Below are positions 61,989 to 64,000 of a stretch of DNA of 64,000 nucleotides, one piece after another. The DNA comes from Nonomuraea corallina (GTDB lineage: Bacteria; Actinomycetota; Actinomycetes; Streptosporangiales; Streptosporangiaceae), in NCBI RefSeq assembly GCF_027620315.1, contig NZ_JAPNNL010000011.1:1-64000 (forward strand), in the 5' to 3' direction. The notes under the pieces were generated by a model. That model did not search any database, was not told the origin of the DNA, and saw only the letters and a list, made by a program, of their open reading frames with translations. A program made the translations under genes and the position numbers. Within the stretch, counting starts at the first letter, position 1, and every line of letters starts with the position of its first letter.

Positions 61989-62426
61989 ATGAGTCAGCAG
62001 ATCGACACCGTCCGCCGAATGGTGCGCGCGTACAACAGCGGAGAAACCGGCGACGTCGCCGAGTACATCCACCCCGAATATCTCAACCCCGGCGCCCTGG
62101 AGCACTACCCCGACGCGCGCGGGCCGGAGGCGTTCGCGGGCGCGGTCAAATGGCTGAAGTACGCCTTCTCCCCCGAGGCGCATCTGGAGGAGGTCGGCTA
62201 CGAGGAGAACGGCGAGTGGGTGCGCGCCAAGCTCGTCCTCTACGGCCGCCACGTCGGCAACCTGGTCGGCATGCCGGCCACCGGCCGCAGGTTCGCCGGC
62301 GAGCAGATCCACCTGATCAGGATCGTCGACGGCAAGATCCGCGACCACCGCGACTGGCCCGACTACCAGGGCACGTACCGGCAGCTGGGCGAGCCGTGGC
62401 CGGAGCAGGGCGGCTGGCGCCCCTGA
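61989..62426 (+). CDS. Aklanonic acid methyl ester cyclase (SnoaL/AknH/DnrD type)
   Basis: A 145-residue SnoaL-family polyketide cyclase that closes the fourth ring by an aldol reaction. The catalytic Asp is in [10 protein letters not shown] (Asp122, equal to Asp121 of SnoaL/AknH), with Gln and His in EQIHLI. Tyr15 matches AknH, but the position corresponding to AknH Asn51 (SnoaL Leu51) is Ala, so C9 configuration is not predictable from these two residues. The stop shares a base with the next ATG (TGATG). Confidence 0.92.
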   Translation: MSQQIDTVRRMVRAYNSGETGDVAEYIHPEYLNPGALEHYPDARGPEAFAGAVKWLKYAFSPEAHLEEVGYEENGEWVRAKLVLYGRHVGNLVGMPATGRRFAGEQIHLIRIVDGKIRDHRDWPDYQGTYRQLGEPWPEQGGWRP

Positions 62427-63466
62427 TGAAGGACACCGACGCCCTCAGGACGCTGATCCGCCTGGGCAGCCTGCACACCCCGATGGCGGTGCGGGTGGCC
62501 GCCACCCTCCGGCTGGTGGACCGCATCCAGGCCGGCGCGGACACCGCGCGGGAGCTGGCCGCCGAGACCGGCACCGACCCCGACGCGCTGACCCGGCTCA
62601 CCCGCCATCTCGTGGCGGTCGGCGTGCTCAGCGAGCCCGCGCCGGGCCGTCTGGCGCCGACCGAGGTGGGCCTGATGCTCGCCGACGACCACCCGGCCGC
62701 CCAGCGGGCCTGGCACGACATGGACCAGATCGTGGCCAGGGCCGACGTGGGGTTCATCCGGCTGCTCGACGCGGTCCGCGAGGGCCGCCCGACCTACGCC
62801 GACGTCTACGGCAGGCCGTTCTACGACGACCTGGCCGGCCGTCCCGACCTGCGCGAGTCGTTCGAGGGCCTGATGGCCTGCGACCAGGACGTCGCCTACG
62901 ACGCCCCGGCCGCGGCCTTCGACTGGAGCCGCGTCCGGCACGTGTGCGACGTCGGCGGCGGCACCGGCGGCTTCCTGATCGCGATCGCCCGCCTGGCCCC
63001 GCACGTGACGGCCACCCTCGTGGAGCTGCCCGGCACCGCGGCCGCCGCCCGCGAACAGCTGGCCGCCGCCGGGCTGGGCGGGCGGACCGAGGTCGTCGAG
63101 GCCGACTTCTTCAAGCCGCTGCCGTGCACGGCCGACGTGATGATCCTCTCGTTCGTGCTGCTCAACTGGCCGGACGAGGAGGCCGTGCGCATCCTGGAAC
63201 GTTGCGCCGAGTCGCTGGAGCCCGGTGGCCGGATCCTCGTCTACGAGCGGGACGACCTGGAGGAGAACGCGAGCAACGAGCTGTTCACCGAGCTCGACCT
63301 GCGCATGCTGGTGTTCCTGGGCGGCCGGCTGCGCACCCGCGACGCCTGGTGGGAGCTGGCCTCCCGGGCCGGGCTCGAGGTCGAGTCCGTGCACCGCCTG
63401 CCCTCCCCCACCGTCCCCTTCGACCTGTCCCTGCTCGTCCTCGCCCCGGCCGGGGAGGCCCCATGA
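62426..63466 (+). CDS. DnrK/RdmB-family O-methyltransferase-like enzyme
   Basis: A 346-residue protein with an N-terminal winged-helix dimerisation domain and a class I SAM domain ([12 protein letters not shown] near residue 175; [17 protein letters not shown]). The C-terminal [17 protein letters not shown] resembles DnrK, the carminomycin 4-O-methyltransferase, more than the hydroxylase RdmB, but single residues switch the activity and I cannot settle it. ATG overlaps both neighbours (TGATG before, ATGA after), so the cyclase, this gene and the esterase are coupled. Confidence 0.88.
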   Translation: MKDTDALRTLIRLGSLHTPMAVRVAATLRLVDRIQAGADTARELAAETGTDPDALTRLTRHLVAVGVLSEPAPGRLAPTEVGLMLADDHPAAQRAWHDMDQIVARADVGFIRLLDAVREGRPTYADVYGRPFYDDLAGRPDLRESFEGLMACDQDVAYDAPAAAFDWSRVRHVCDVGGGTGGFLIAIARLAPHVTATLVELPGTAAAAREQLAAAGLGGRTEVVEADFFKPLPCTADVMILSFVLLNWPDEEAVRILERCAESLEPGGRILVYERDDLEENASNELFTELDLRMLVFLGGRLRTRDAWWELASRAGLEVESVHRLPSPTVPFDLSLLVLAPAGEAP

Positions 63467-64000
63467 GCACGCGCCTGATCACCCGCGGCGACGTCACGCT
63501 GTGGAGCGAGGACTTCGGCGACCCCGCGGGCTCGCCCATGCTGCTCGTCGCGGGCGGCAACCTGTCGGCGATGTCCTGGCCCGACGAGTTCGTCGCACTG
63601 CTCGCCGGGGACGGCTTCCACGTCATCCGCTACGACCACCGCGACACCGGCCGCTCGACCCGGTGCGACTTCCAGAGCCGTCCGTACGGGTACGACGAGC
63701 TGGTCCTGGACGCGCTCGCCGTGCTCGACGGGTGGGAGGTCGCCGCCGCGCACGTGGTCGGCATGTCGCTGGGCCACACCATCGGCCAGCTGCTCGCCGT
63801 CGACCACCCCGGGCGGCTGCTCAGCCTCACCGTGATGCTCGGCGGCGCGCTCGACGTCGACTTCGACGCCGCGATCGAGAGCGCCGCCAACGGGAGCTCC
63901 ACCGGGGACGGCCTGCCGCCGCCCACCGAGCGCTTCCTCAAGGTGATCGCGCTCATGTCGGAGCCGGTGGACGGGCCGGAGGGCGAGCTGGAACGGCGGG
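63463..64000 (+). CDS. RdmC/DnrP-type anthracycline methylesterase, cut by window edge
   Basis: The first 179 residues of an alpha/beta hydrolase. The nucleophile elbow is [10 protein letters not shown] (about residue 102), and [20 protein letters not shown] is close to RdmC. The family removes the 10-carbomethoxy methyl group (aclacinomycin methylesterase). The catalytic Asp and His lie beyond the window. ATG overlaps the methyltransferase stop. Confidence 0.88.
   Translation, partial: MSTRLITRGDVTLWSEDFGDPAGSPMLLVAGGNLSAMSWPDEFVALLAGDGFHVIRYDHRDTGRSTRCDFQSRPYGYDELVLDALAVLDGWEVAAAHVVGMSLGHTIGQLLAVDHPGRLLSLTVMLGGALDVDFDAAIESAANGSSTGDGLPPPTERFLKVIALMSEPVDGPEGELERR

Noticed and set aside
1-64000. 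Transposons, integrases, tRNA or rRNA genes
   Set aside because: No transposase or integrase protein and no recognisable RNA gene was seen on either strand by eye.

Overview
The window is high-GC DNA with actinobacterial habits: GTG starts, GTGA/ATGA overlaps between consecutive genes, a SARP regulator, SpoIIE/STAS partner-switching proteins and a GAF-ANTAR protein. It looks like a filamentous actinomycete chromosome. A streptosporangial genus such as Nonomuraea or Actinomadura is a guess from gene content; no rRNA or tRNA was seen to settle it.

Positions 1-30 kb are mostly housekeeping and accessory genes. They include the 3' end of a kinase-LanC-like fusion; a stress-signalling patch (GAF-ANTAR, STAS, GAF-SpoIIE phosphatase, and a second STAS at 18.0 kb); a secreted S37 peptidase; two large FtsX-type ABC permeases with no ATPase beside them; a flavin monooxygenase/OsmC pair; the methionine genes metX-metY with a CoA-binding protein; a TetR/DUF1772 pair; a DHA2 exporter; an aldo-keto reductase under a MerR-type promoter; a YdjC deacetylase with a GPH sugar transporter; a sulfotransferase; a beta-propeller protein; and an aldo-keto reductase that has lost its catalytic residues.

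From about 28 kb to the right edge lies a biosynthetic gene cluster. A NarL-type two-component pair and a SARP (with an eight-copy 16-bp tandem repeat in its leader) sit at the left border. The right part, 46.9-64 kb, is an anthracycline-type type II polyketide cluster: KS-alpha, chain length factor, a DpsC-like KAS III with Ser in place of Cys, a DpsD-like acyltransferase, ACP, C9 ketoreductase, didomain aromatase/cyclase, anthrone oxygenase, aklanonic-acid-type methyltransferase and cyclase, DnrK-like methyltransferase, RdmC-like esterase, glycosyltransferase, NDP-hexose 2,3-dehydratase, a P450 and a DrrC-like UvrA resistance protein. A propionyl starter and a glycosylated anthracycline are predicted. 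The other deoxysugar genes must lie beyond 64 kb.

The unexpected part is 30.9-44.6 kb, co-directional with and directly downstream of the ACP-P450-UvrA operon. It is a tightly coupled run encoding an amidinotransferase, a CAS/VioC-like Fe(II)/2OG oxygenase, a JmjC-type oxygenase, a ketoacid-type methyltransferase, a DapF-like epimerase, a LysA-like PLP protein with altered catalytic residues, a VanX-like dipeptidase, two FemAB/BioF2-type acyl- or aminoacyltransferases, an exporter, two oxidoreductases and one protein I do not recognise. This looks like a pathway for a modified guanidino amino acid or small peptide. I infer either a hybrid anthracycline-guanidino product or two adjacent clusters under shared control. 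Three divergent intergenic regions of the polyketide half share an 11-bp-spaced heptamer pair typical of SARP operators, which ties that half to the SARP at 30.1 kb.
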